Origin: Halococcus agarilyticus
GTDB taxonomy: Archaea; Halobacteriota; Halobacteria; Halobacteriales; Halococcaceae
DNA: 64,000 nt
Assembly: GCF_000334895.1 (NCBI RefSeq)
Contig: NZ_BAFM01000004.1
Span: 1 to 64,000, forward strand
Direction: 5' to 3'
Position numbers and translations under genes: made by a program. The notes beneath the pieces are model-generated. The model saw nothing but the letters and a program-made list of their open reading frames with translations. It was not told where the DNA came from and searched no databases. This document shows, one piece after another, positions 1 to 8,261 of the stretch. Within the stretch, counting starts at the first letter, position 1, and every line of letters starts with the position of its first letter.

Positions 1-2
1 GC

Positions 3-152
3 TACTACGACGCGGTCAACGAGGTCTACGGCGACCTCCTCACGGAGCCGTACCCCGCGCGCAGCGCGTTCGAGGTGGTGAAACTCCCCGTGGATATCGA
101 CGTCGAGATCGAAGCGGTGGCAACGGTCCCCGAAACCGGCGAGTCGGACTGA
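3..152 (+). CDS. RidA-family protein, C-terminal fragment
   Basis: Only the last 49 codons lie in the window, ending in TGA. The visible part contains EPYPARSAFEVVKLP followed by VEIEAVA, which is the typical C-terminal strand-helix-strand of the RidA/YjgF/UK114 family. RidA enzymes hydrolyse reactive enamine/imine intermediates such as 2-aminoacrylate in the cytoplasm. The arginine within PAR is the conserved substrate-carboxylate-binding residue of the family. The N-terminus is outside the window, so length and start cannot be judged. It is followed after 83 nt by a sugar-acid dehydratase-like gene with its own promoter, so no operon is implied. Confidence 0.8.
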   Translation, partial: YYDAVNEVYGDLLTEPYPARSAFEVVKLPVDIDVEIEAVATVPETGESD

Positions 153-214
153 CGGCCGCGCGGGACCGTCGCCCACGGCGAAGGCGCGGTTCGCGTACCC
201 AGGGGATTAATACT

Positions 215-231
215 GTACGACCGGCTCGTAC
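215..231. promoter_or_regulatory. Inverted repeat GTACGA-N5-TCGTAC at the start of the DgoD-like gene
   Basis: Two perfect 6-nt arms flank CCGGC. The repeat ends 5 nt before the ATG at 236, and a TATA-like GATTAATA lies just upstream at about 205-212. A dimeric regulator bound here would cover the expected transcription start of a leaderless gene, the usual place for a repressor. The IclR protein encoded nearby is one candidate, but the arms do not match the other inverted repeat at 3456-3478. Confidence 0.4.
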
Positions 232-235
232 CGGT

Positions 236-1387
236 ATGCAAATCACCGGCTACGACCTGTACGAAGTCCCGCCGCGCTGGCTCTTCCTCAAGATCGAGAC
301 GAGCACCGGGCTGGTCGGCTGGGGCGAGCCGATCGTGGAGGGGCGGGCGAAGACGGTGCGAACGGCGGTCGAGGAGCTGTTCGACAGCTATCTCGTCGGC
401 AAGGACCCGCTCCGGATCGAGGACCACTGGCAGGCGATGTACCGCGGCGGGTTCTATCGCGGCGGTCCGATCCTCATGAGCGCGATCGCGGGGATCGACC
501 AGGCGCTCTGGGACATCAAGGGCCGCCACTACGAGGCCCCGGTGTACGACCTGCTCGGGGGCAAGAGCCGGGAGAAGATTCGCGTCTACAAGTGGATCGG
601 CGGGGATCGGCCCGGCGACGTGGCGAGCGAGGCGACCCGGCTCGCGGAGGCCGGCTACACCGCCTTGAAGATGGACGCGACCAACCAGACCCGTCACGTC
701 GAGGGGCGCGAGGTGCTGGAGGGGATCGTCTCGCGGATCGAGCACGTCCGGAGCGAGGTCGACGACGCGGTCGACATGGCGGTCGATTGTCGGGGTCGGG
801 TCTCGAAGTCGATGGCGAAGACGCTGACCCGCCGGCTGACCGAGTTCGACCTGCTGTTCGTCGAGGAGCCGGTGCTGCCGGAGAACCTCGAACACCTCCC
901 CGTGATCGCGAACCAGGCGGGCACCCCGCTCGCCGCGGGTGAACGGCTCTACTCACGGTGGGACTACCAGCCGGTGTTCGAGGACGGCGCGATCGACGTG
1001 ATCCAGCCCGACGTCTCCCACGCCGGCGGCATCTCCGAGATGCGGCGGCTGGCGAGCGCCGCCGAGACCCACGACGTCGCGGTCGCGCCCAACTGCCCGC
1101 TCGGGCCGATCGCGCTCGCGTCCTCGCTCCAGGTCGTGACCCACGTCCCGAACTTCCTCGTTCAGGATCACGGGTTCGACGTCCACTCGGACGCGCGGGG
1201 GCCCGCCCACGAGTACCTCGCGGGGGAGTCGCCGTTCGTGTTCGACGACGGCTATCTCGACACGCTCGACGAGCCCGGACTGGGTATCGAGATCGACGAG
1301 TCAGTGGTCGCGGAGAAATCCGCGATGGAGACCGACTGGCACAATCCGATCTGGCGGCACGAGGACGGCAGCATCGCGGACTGGTGA
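236..1387 (+). CDS. Mandelate racemase/muconate lactonizing (enolase) superfamily protein, D-galactonate dehydratase (DgoD)-like
   Basis: 383 aa, colinear with bacterial D-galactonate dehydratase from start (LPPRW-type N-terminus, here VPPRW) to end (NPIWRHEDGSIADW). The family dehydrates sugar acids to 2-keto-3-deoxy acids. The MR-type metal ligands are present: Asp of VDCRGR, Glu of FVEEPV and Glu of AAGERLY, and the Asp of IQPDVSH. However the catalytic histidines expected in DgoD are changed: the DxH motif reads D-C-R, and APHCPLGP reads APNCPLGP; the later Glu (QEQ region) reads QDH. Fold and metal site look intact, so the enzyme may use other chemistry or another substrate. Putative TATA box and leaderless ATG support this start. 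It faces the iclR gene convergently. Confidence 0.85.
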   Translation: MQITGYDLYEVPPRWLFLKIETSTGLVGWGEPIVEGRAKTVRTAVEELFDSYLVGKDPLRIEDHWQAMYRGGFYRGGPILMSAIAGIDQALWDIKGRHYEAPVYDLLGGKSREKIRVYKWIGGDRPGDVASEATRLAEAGYTALKMDATNQTRHVEGREVLEGIVSRIEHVRSEVDDAVDMAVDCRGRVSKSMAKTLTRRLTEFDLLFVEEPVLPENLEHLPVIANQAGTPLAAGERLYSRWDYQPVFEDGAIDVIQPDVSHAGGISEMRRLASAAETHDVAVAPNCPLGPIALASSLQVVTHVPNFLVQDHGFDVHSDARGPAHEYLAGESPFVFDDGYLDTLDEPGLGIEIDESVVAEKSAMETDWHNPIWRHEDGSIADW

Positions 1388-1501
1388 CCGCGAGGATCGT
1401 GTCGGCGTTGGGACGGATCTACTGGATGGCCCACCGGATATCTTCGACGAGCGTTCCGCTGACCGGTCGTGGGGAACGGGTTCGCCACCGATCGCGTGGC
1501 G

Positions 1502-2284
1502 TCATTCGACCCACCCGCGGTAGGCGGTGTTGATCTCGATGACGCCGGCGACGTTTTGGAGAGCTTGGGGGAACTCCTCCTCGAAGGCTTCGTCCGAGAG
1601 GTCCGCGGTGGAACTGCTCACGCTGAGCGCGCCGAGGAGACCTCCGGCGTCGGTGACGAGGGCGGTCGAGACACACCGGACGCCCTCGAACTGTTCGTTA
1701 TCGTCAAACGCAATTCCTCGCGAACGGACGTCGGCTATCTCTGCGCGCAGAGTCGCCGGGTCCACGATGGTGTTTCGAGTGTGTCGCGTCAACGCTCCCC
1801 GTTCGAGGAACGCATCGAGATACGAGTCGTCGAGGGCGGCGAGCATCGCCTTCCCCGCGGCGGTGCTGTGGAGATGCTCGCGCGTGCCGAGCGTGGTCGG
1901 GATCTCCTCGTGGGGACGTTCCGAGGACTGATACAGCGTGACGGCGTACCCGTTGCGCTCGACGACGAGTCGGGCGGTCTCGCCGGTGGTGGCCGCGAGC
2001 CTGTCGACGCCCTCCTTTCCGGACTGAAACACCGCCTCGCGCTCGCGGGCCGCGCCACCGTACGAGAGCGGTCGGAGGCCGAGGCGGTAGGTCCCGTCGA
2101 CCTGCTGGACGAAGCCGTGTCGCCGGAGGGTCGTCAAGTAGTGATGGACGGTAGCCTTCGAGAGACCCACCGCGTCGCCCAACTCCGTGACCCCTGCGGT
2201 CTCCCGGGCGAGGAGCTCGTCGAGGATGCGAACCGCGTTGTCGACCGAGTTGATCGTCTTCGCGCCGTCGGCGTCCGGGGTCAT
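1502..2284 (-). CDS. IclR-family transcriptional regulator
   Basis: 260 aa, the normal size for IclR. Residues about 10-70 form the winged helix-turn-helix (VTELGDAVGLSKATVHHYLTTL) and the rest is the effector-binding GAF-like domain ending near the C-terminus. IclR proteins in haloarchaea commonly control sugar and sugar-acid catabolism. A strong TATA element (AATATTTATATC, minus strand, 2304-2315) stands about 26 nt before the ATG, so the mRNA is probably leaderless and separate from the Gfo/Idh gene that ends 54 nt upstream on the same strand. It likely regulates the flanking dehydrogenase and DgoD-like genes; whether as activator or repressor cannot be read from the sequence. Confidence 0.9.
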   Translation of the reverse strand: MTPDADGAKTINSVDNAVRILDELLARETAGVTELGDAVGLSKATVHHYLTTLRRHGFVQQVDGTYRLGLRPLSYGGAAREREAVFQSGKEGVDRLAATTGETARLVVERNGYAVTLYQSSERPHEEIPTTLGTREHLHSTAAGKAMLAALDDSYLDAFLERGALTRHTRNTIVDPATLRAEIADVRSRGIAFDDNEQFEGVRCVSTALVTDAGGLLGALSVSSSTADLSDEAFEEEFPQALQNVAGVIEINTAYRGWVE

Positions 2285-2338
2285 GTCGGGGGTTGTGCGT
2301 GTCGATATAAATATTCGGCCCTCGTCGCGGGCCGGGGC

Positions 2339-3403
2339 TCACTCGTTTTCGGCGTAGATACGGTCGACGACCTGCTGGACGGCGAGCGCCTGTTCGGTGG
2401 TGTTCACCGACGGCGGGGCGTCCTCGGTGATCGCCGTCGTGAACGCGCGCAACTGCTCCCGGTACGGGTCGTTCGAGTTCACCGTGACCGAAGCGTCGAG
2501 ATAGTGGTCCATGCCGCCCGTGTTCGCGCCGTAAAATCGAAGGCTCTGGTCGACCTCGGCCATATCGTCGAGGCGGTCGGTGATGTCGAGTACCGCGCCA
2601 CCCTCGGTGCCGTAGAGCTGGTATCTGTGCACCGACTCGGCGTTGGCCGCCCACGCGACTTCGAGCGTCGCGGTGGTTCCGTCCTCGTAGGTCAAGAACC
2701 CCGACGCCGAGTCCTCGACGTCGAACATGTTCGCGTCGGCGTCCTCACCCCACATGTCGAGGTAGGCGTAGGACTCGCGGTGGCCGAAGTCCTGACGGGT
2801 CGTGGCGGCGACGTCGTCGATCACCGGCGCGTCGAGGAAGTGGTGAAGGAGGTCGATCAGGTGAATGCCGATGTCGATCACCGCGCCGCCGCCGGCGATC
2901 TCCGAGGAGGTGTACCACGACCCGCGACCCGGCACCCCACGCCGCCGGATGTACGCTGCCTGAACGTGTCTGATCTCCCCAAGGTATCCCTCGTCGATGT
3001 ACCACTTGAGGACCTTACAGACGTTCAAAAATCGACTCTGGAAGCCGACCATGCAGAGACAGCCCGTTTCACGCGCGGTTGCGGCGATCCGTTCGGCGCT
3101 TTCGAGGGTGTGGGCCAGCGGCTTCTCGACGAACACGTCGAACCCGCGCTCCATCGCCGCCGTGGCGACCGGCTCGTGGAACTTGTTCGGCGTCGTGACG
3201 AGAACGCCGTCGAGATCGCGTTCGAAGAGTTCGGCGGGGCGTTCGAACACCGCGGTGCCGACGCGGCGCTCGAACTCCTCGCGGGCGTCCGGGCTCGCGT
3301 CCGAACCGTAGACGGTGTGGCCGAACTCGGCGAGGATTTTCGCCCGGAGGAGACCGTAGGTCCCGAGCCCCGCGACCCCGATTTCGAGCGTGTCCTCGGT
3401 CAT
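2339..3403 (-). CDS. Gfo/Idh/MocA-family NAD(P)-dependent oxidoreductase
   Basis: 354 aa. The N-terminal Rossmann domain begins with VAGLGTYG, and the family lysine motif is VEKPLAHT. The C-terminal half is the alpha/beta substrate domain with the catalytic-histidine helix region VIDIGIHLIDLLHHF. These enzymes oxidise or reduce sugars, inositols or sugar acids in the cytoplasm. A GGAGG Shine-Dalgarno-like site lies 7-8 nt before the ATG (minus strand, 3411-3415), supporting this start. The gene is divergent from the aldehyde dehydrogenase and shares a 201-nt control region containing an inverted repeat. Substrate is not deducible. Confidence 0.9.
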   Translation of the reverse strand: MTEDTLEIGVAGLGTYGLLRAKILAEFGHTVYGSDASPDAREEFERRVGTAVFERPAELFERDLDGVLVTTPNKFHEPVATAAMERGFDVFVEKPLAHTLESAERIAATARETGCLCMVGFQSRFLNVCKVLKWYIDEGYLGEIRHVQAAYIRRRGVPGRGSWYTSSEIAGGGAVIDIGIHLIDLLHHFLDAPVIDDVAATTRQDFGHRESYAYLDMWGEDADANMFDVEDSASGFLTYEDGTTATLEVAWAANAESVHRYQLYGTEGGAVLDITDRLDDMAEVDQSLRFYGANTGGMDHYLDASVTVNSNDPYREQLRAFTTAITEDAPPSVNTTEQALAVQQVVDRIYAENE

Positions 3404-3455
3404 AGTTGTCCCTCCGGAGCGAGTGTGATACCGCTTTCGACCGATCGGACCTCGA

Positions 3456-3478
3456 AATCGTTTCCCAATATCAAACGA
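3456..3478. promoter_or_regulatory. Inverted repeat ATCGTTT-N9-AAACGAT between divergent genes
   Basis: Perfect 7-nt arms with a 9-nt spacer, centred in the 201-nt region between the divergent Gfo/Idh and aldehyde dehydrogenase genes. The size and symmetry suit a dimeric IclR-type or similar regulator that could control both transcripts. The aldehyde dehydrogenase TATA-like box (CTTTTACC, about 3575-3582) is downstream of it, so the site would lie upstream of the core promoter on that side, a position usual for an activator. Confidence 0.45.
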
Positions 3479-3604
3479 TCGAGTTTCACGGCCACATACC
3501 TACCACGACATCCGGATCAAAGCATTGCAACGAGTCAGCCAGGTGCCACGGCATTTATTCGGCCCAAAGTAAATCTTTTACCGACACGGCCCCAACCTGT
3601 GTGC

Positions 3605-5035
3605 ATGGCCACCACATCAACGGCCCACGACGAACGCCCCTACATCGACGGGGAGTGGGAGAGCGGCGACGGCGTGATCGAGGTCGATGATCTCGCGGAG
3701 GGCGGCGTGTTCGGTCGGATCGCCGCCGCGGGCCCGCTCCAGGCCGAGGCCGCGCTCGACGCGGCCGAGAACGCACAGACCGCGATGGCCGCGTCGACGA
3801 TCCCCGAGCGGGTGGCGTGGCTCGAAGCCATCGCCACGGAGCTGCGCGACCGGAAGGACGAGCTCGCGGACGTGATCGTTCGCGAGGCGGGCAAACCGGT
3901 GTCGAGCGCCCGGGGCGAGGTCGAGTCGGCCGCCGAGCGCTTCGAGCGCGCCGTCGAGGAGGCACGGGGACTGGACGGGGAGTTCCGTCCGGGGACGACC
4001 GCGGGCCACGAGGGGTGGGAGGCGATCGTCAAACCCGAGCCCCGCGGGACCGTGCTCTGTATCACGCCGTACAACTACCCGCTCTCGACGACCGCGCTTC
4101 AGGTCGCGCCCGCGCTCGCCGCCGGCAACAGCGTCGTGCTCAAGCCCGCGAGCAAGACCCCCGTGAGCGCCGCCGTCCTGACCGACGTCATCGCCTCGAC
4201 CGACGTTCCGGCGGGCGGGTTCAACTTCGTTCCCGGACACGGAAGTTCGATCGGCGACGTGCTCGCCGGCTCGGACCAGATCGACGCGATCGCGATGACC
4301 GGTTCCTCGGGCGCGGGCGAGCACGTCGCGCGCCAGAGCGGCATCGTGAACCTCCACATGGAGCTCGGGGGCAACGCGCCCGCCGTGGTTTTCCCCGACG
4401 CCGACCTCGACGAAGCCGCCGCGGCGTGTGCGAAGGGCGGGCTCAAGTACGCCGGCCAGCGGTGTTCGGCGATCAGCCGCGTGCTGGTCCACGAGTCGAT
4501 CCACGACGACCTCACGGAGCGGATCGAGAGCGAGATGGACGCCTACTCGACGGGCGATCTCTTCGACGAGGAAACGGCGCTCGGACCGCTCATCAGCGAC
4601 GATCAGGCCGATTGGGTCGAGGAACTCGTCACCGACGCGGTCGATCGGGGTGCCGAGATCGTTCGCGGCGGCGGGCGCAGTGGACGAGAGTTCGAGCCCA
4701 CGCTACTCGGCCGTGTTCCGGAGAGCGCACGCCTCGTCGCCGAGGAGCAGTTCGGGCCCGTGATCCCGGTGACGACGTTCGCCGACGAGGATCACGCCAT
4801 CGAGATCGCCAACGGAACCGACCTCGCGCTCGACGGCTGCGTGTTCACGACCGAGTACGATCGCGCGCTCCGGGTCGCCGAGCGGATCGACGCCGGCGGG
4901 GTCCGGATCAACGGTGCCCCCTCGCACGGCCTCGGCGACATCCCGTTCGGCGGGAACGAGAGTTCGGGAATCGGCCGCGAGGGGATCGGGACGAGCATCG
5001 AGGGGTTCGTCCGGTACAAGAGCATCGTGCTCTGA
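3605..5035 (+). CDS. NAD(P)-dependent aldehyde dehydrogenase
   Basis: 476 aa, a full-length ALDH. Visible family features: the PYNYPL segment of the cofactor domain, the general-base Glu in LHMELGG, and the nucleophilic Cys in YAGQRCSA, a spelling common in the GAPN/lactaldehyde-type branch. The enzyme oxidises an aldehyde to its acid with NAD(P)+. In this locus a sugar-derived semialdehyde or glyceraldehyde is plausible, but the substrate cannot be decided. The frame stays open far upstream, yet a TATA-like TTTTACC box 26 nt before this ATG and the start of homology support the chosen start. The sugar isomerase gene follows after 77 nt with a very similar promoter. Confidence 0.9.
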   Translation: MATTSTAHDERPYIDGEWESGDGVIEVDDLAEGGVFGRIAAAGPLQAEAALDAAENAQTAMAASTIPERVAWLEAIATELRDRKDELADVIVREAGKPVSSARGEVESAAERFERAVEEARGLDGEFRPGTTAGHEGWEAIVKPEPRGTVLCITPYNYPLSTTALQVAPALAAGNSVVLKPASKTPVSAAVLTDVIASTDVPAGGFNFVPGHGSSIGDVLAGSDQIDAIAMTGSSGAGEHVARQSGIVNLHMELGGNAPAVVFPDADLDEAAAACAKGGLKYAGQRCSAISRVLVHESIHDDLTERIESEMDAYSTGDLFDEETALGPLISDDQADWVEELVTDAVDRGAEIVRGGGRSGREFEPTLLGRVPESARLVAEEQFGPVIPVTTFADEDHAIEIANGTDLALDGCVFTTEYDRALRVAERIDAGGVRINGAPSHGLGDIPFGGNESSGIGREGIGTSIEGFVRYKSIVL

Positions 5036-5112
5036 AGACACGGCTTCGAGACAGTCCGTCGACCGGACCTGCCAGGAGAAACCGTTTTACCGCCGACCCG
5101 AGATCACGGGGT

Positions 5113-5844
5113 ATGGCACGATCGGCCATCCAACTGTACACGCTGCGCGCGCTCGACGAACCGCTCGACGAACTGCTCGCTCGGGTCGACGACGCGGGGT
5201 TCGAGGGCGTCGAGTACGCAAACCGGATCGGCGATGCGGACGCCGACGCCGTCCGGACCACGCTCGACGAGACGGGTCTCGAATCGGTCGCGGGCCACGT
5301 CGGGATCGACGCTCTCGAAGACAACGCCGACGATACCGTCGAGTTCTACCGGTCGCTCGGGTGTGAGCACCTCGTGGTGCCGTGGCTCGATCCCGAGTGC
5401 TTCGAGAACGAGGCCGCTATCGAGGAGACCGCGGATCGGCTGATGACGGTGGCCGAGACGGTCGACGATCACGGGATGGCGCTGTCCTATCACAACCACG
5501 ATCACGAGTTCGCCGAGGTGAACGGCCGGCCGGCGTTCGAGCATCTCGCGGAAGCCACCGAGGAGCCGCTCGGCTTCGAACTCGACTGCGGCTGGACCAC
5601 GGTGGGGGGTGCGGACCCCGTTGCCGTCCTCGATCGGTGGGCGGACCGCGTGTCACTCATCCACGTCTCCGACGCCGACGAGTCGGGCTCGCCGGTCGAA
5701 GTCGGCGACGGCGTACTCGACGTAGCAGCCTGTGCGGCAGCAGCTCGGGAGCACGACGTCGAGTGGGCGATCTACGAGCACGACGACCCCGACGATCAGA
5801 TGGCGTCGGTCGTCCACGGCGCGGACGTGCTGGAACGGTTCTGA
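5113..5844 (+). CDS. Xylose isomerase-like TIM barrel protein (sugar phosphate isomerase/epimerase family)
   Basis: 243 aa, somewhat shorter than the usual 250-290 aa. It begins SAIQLYTLR, a typical first barrel strand of this family, and contains the metal-binding YHNHDHEF motif and the ELDCGW strand with conserved Asp. Members isomerise or epimerise sugars, keto-inositols or related compounds. The promoter GTTTTACC at about 5084-5091 closely resembles that of the preceding aldehyde dehydrogenase (both TTTTACCG), and it stands 26 nt before this ATG, so the mRNA is probably leaderless. Upstream in-frame codons are rejected because they overlap the ALDH gene in another frame. Confidence 0.85.
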   Translation: MARSAIQLYTLRALDEPLDELLARVDDAGFEGVEYANRIGDADADAVRTTLDETGLESVAGHVGIDALEDNADDTVEFYRSLGCEHLVVPWLDPECFENEAAIEETADRLMTVAETVDDHGMALSYHNHDHEFAEVNGRPAFEHLAEATEEPLGFELDCGWTTVGGADPVAVLDRWADRVSLIHVSDADESGSPVEVGDGVLDVAACAAAAREHDVEWAIYEHDDPDDQMASVVHGADVLERF

Positions 5845-5902
5845 GGAACAGGAGTGTGCTTTCGGTGTAGCGGCTAGGGACCACAACGATTCGACGCAGC
5901 AC

Positions 5903-6919
5903 TTACGAGCTGTCGAGTGCGCCGACGAACGACGCCTCGGCGTCGCGCCACGCCGCGACCACCCGATCGTATTCGGGGTCGCTTTCGGCGTCGTCGATCC
6001 GGTCGCGCTCGGCGAGCCAATCGACGGTGCGGCGGACGCCTTCTTCCCAACTGATCGTCTGCTCGAACCCGAGATCACGGCGAGCCTTCGCCGTGTCGAA
6101 CACCGTGCTGAACCGGAGATGATCCTCGAGACCGCCGGTCCGGTCGGGGACCGCCGCAGTGAGCGCGTCGGTCGGGATATGGACGAGATCGGGGGCGGGC
6201 GCGTCGAGCGCGTCGGCCGCGCGGCGGTGGTACTGATTCCACGTCATCGGCCGTTCGCACGTCACGTGGTAGGCCTCGCCGATCGCCGCCCGGTTGTCGA
6301 GCGCCCCGACGAACGCGCCCGCGACGTCGTCGCGGTGACACGGCCCCCAGATCGACGTGCCGTCGCCGTGGACCACGATCGGTTTTCCCTCGCGGAGCCG
6401 GTCGATGTAGGCGGTCCCGTCGCCGAGCGTGTGGATCAGCGTTCCGCCCTCGCCGTAGGTGTGCCACGGTCGGAGCACCGTCGCCGGGAACCCACGGTCG
6501 CTGTGGGCTTCGAACAGCCGATCCTCGCAGGCGGCCTTGTCGGCTCCGTACTCGCTGACCGCGGGACTGCGTGCCGCTGACTCGACGATCGGCATGTCCG
6601 CAACCGGACGGTGATAGACGTCGATCGTGCTGCAGAAGACGTACTGCTCGATCTCGCCCGCGAACGCACGGATCGTGGATTCGACGTCCGCTGGCTCGAA
6701 GGCCACCATGTCGATCACGCGATCGACGTCGAGGTCCGCCATCTGTTCCTCGAAGCGGTCGTAGTCGGTTCGGTCGCCGGTGACGTGTGCGACGCCCGGC
6801 GGGAGGTCGGCGTCGGTGCGGCCACGGTTGTACACCGTCACGTCGTGTCCGGTGTCGACGAGCTGGCGGGTGATTCCCGTACTGATCAGTCCCGTGCCGC
6901 CGATGACGAGGACGTGCAT
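5903..6919 (-). CDS. NAD-dependent epimerase/dehydratase (extended SDR)
   Basis: 338 aa. The N-terminus MHVLVIGGTGLIS is a Rossmann nucleotide-binding motif (GGTGxIS), and EYGADKAACE supplies the Tyr-x3-Lys catalytic pair of short-chain dehydrogenases. The closest general type is UDP-glucose 4-epimerase-like or NAD-binding sugar epimerase proteins. The reading frame is open further upstream, but the start at the Rossmann strand is clear, and a TATA-like CGTTTATCC lies 27 nt before it. It is divergent from a second Gfo/Idh gene, and both are likely part of the sugar locus. Confidence 0.85.
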   Translation of the reverse strand: MHVLVIGGTGLISTGITRQLVDTGHDVTVYNRGRTDADLPPGVAHVTGDRTDYDRFEEQMADLDVDRVIDMVAFEPADVESTIRAFAGEIEQYVFCSTIDVYHRPVADMPIVESAARSPAVSEYGADKAACEDRLFEAHSDRGFPATVLRPWHTYGEGGTLIHTLGDGTAYIDRLREGKPIVVHGDGTSIWGPCHRDDVAGAFVGALDNRAAIGEAYHVTCERPMTWNQYHRRAADALDAPAPDLVHIPTDALTAAVPDRTGGLEDHLRFSTVFDTAKARRDLGFEQTISWEEGVRRTVDWLAERDRIDDAESDPEYDRVVAAWRDAEASFVGALDSS

Positions 6920-7058
6920 GTGCCGACCTCGGTCGTGGTTCGGATAAACGTCCCGACGGTATCGAGATCGTCTCCATCGATAGCGATCGTCGGCCCACAC
7001 CGTCCGCATCGATCGAGCGAAAGCACTATACTGCTGGTCCCCGCTGTCCGCAAACGAG

Positions 7059-8165
7059 ATGGACCAACACAGGGTCGCCATTATCGGTACTGGCCCGGAT
7101 CCGCGAAACCCCACGGTCGAGGGGTTCGCGATGGGGTATCGACACGCCGAGGCGTATCGGAACAACGAGGACTGCCGGCTCGTCGCCTGCGCCGACCTCG
7201 TTCCCGAGAATGCCAACGCGTTCGCCGAGACGTTCGATCTCGGCGAGGACGGGATCTACGCGGACTACGAGGACATGCTCGCCGCGGTCGAGCCCGACGT
7301 CGTCAGTGTCACCGTGCCGCCCGCGATCCACGAGCAGGTCGTCGTGGACTGTGCGCGCAGCGGGGTCGTCGACGCCGTCCACTGCGAGAAACCGATGGCG
7401 CTCTCGTGGCCGAGCGCCGAGCGGATGGTTCAGACCTGTTGGCGGCGGGACGTCCAGCTCACGTTCAATCGTCAGCGCCGGTTCGGCCGGCCGTTCACCG
7501 AGGCCGACCGGCTGCTCGACGCCGGCGAGATCGGTGCGCTCCGCCGGATCGAGATCGGGTGGGGCGACTTCTTCGACACCGGCGCACACACCGTCGATCT
7601 CGCGGGGATGTTCAACGACGACCGACCGGCCGAGTGGGTCATCGCCCAGCTCGACTATCGCGAGGAGGACGTCCGGTTCGGTGCCCACCAGGAGAACCAG
7701 ATGTTCGCCCAGTGGCGCTACGACAACGGCGTCCACGGCGTGCTCTCGACCGGCGCGGGCGCGTCGCTGACCGACGCCGCGATCGTGCTTCGGGGGACCG
7801 ACGGGACGCTCCGGATCGACGTCGACGACGATCCGATGCTCGAACTCGAACGGGATGGCCGGCGGGAGGCGATCGACGTCGGCGGCGAGACGATGCACGC
7901 AACGGCCGACGACGGCGATCGGTTCGGCTCGCGGTTCCACGATCGCTCGATCGGCGACGTGATCGACGCGCTCCGGACCGGCGAGGAGTCACAGCTCGCC
8001 GGTCGGATCGGCCTCAACACCGCGGAGATCCTCTTCGGTGGCTACGAGTCGGTCCGTCGGCGGGGGCGAGTCGACCTCCCGCTCGACGTCGACGACAGTC
8101 CGCTCGAAGCGATGGTGGATTCGGGCGCACTCTCGCCGTCGGGAATGGACGACGACGAGACGTAA
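7059..8165 (+). CDS. Second Gfo/Idh/MocA-family oxidoreductase
   Basis: 368 aa. The Rossmann motif reads IIGTGPDPRNP, with a short insertion compared with the first copy, and the lysine motif is CEKPMALS. The C-terminal substrate domain includes WGDFFDTGAHTVDLAG with the conserved Asp/His region. It is distinct from the copy at 2339-3403 and not a recent duplicate. A TATA-like ACTATACT about 28 nt before the ATG suggests leaderless expression. The presence of two such dehydrogenases with an isomerase fits a multi-step sugar oxidation pathway; the substrate is unknown. Confidence 0.88.
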   Translation: MDQHRVAIIGTGPDPRNPTVEGFAMGYRHAEAYRNNEDCRLVACADLVPENANAFAETFDLGEDGIYADYEDMLAAVEPDVVSVTVPPAIHEQVVVDCARSGVVDAVHCEKPMALSWPSAERMVQTCWRRDVQLTFNRQRRFGRPFTEADRLLDAGEIGALRRIEIGWGDFFDTGAHTVDLAGMFNDDRPAEWVIAQLDYREEDVRFGAHQENQMFAQWRYDNGVHGVLSTGAGASLTDAAIVLRGTDGTLRIDVDDDPMLELERDGRREAIDVGGETMHATADDGDRFGSRFHDRSIGDVIDALRTGEESQLAGRIGLNTAEILFGGYESVRRRGRVDLPLDVDDSPLEAMVDSGALSPSGMDDDET

Positions 8166-8261
8166 CCCGTCACAGTGCGGTCGTTTCACGTTCATCAGTC
8201 GTTCCATCGACGAGATCACCGACCGTTACGCATATGCCGCTCGCCGCCGCCGTTCGTGGCA

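Noticed and set aside
1469-5035. One continuous plus-strand frame of 1188 codons
   Set aside because: Its first 700 codons run antisense through the iclR and Gfo/Idh genes and have no protein-like character; only the ALDH part from 3605 is real.
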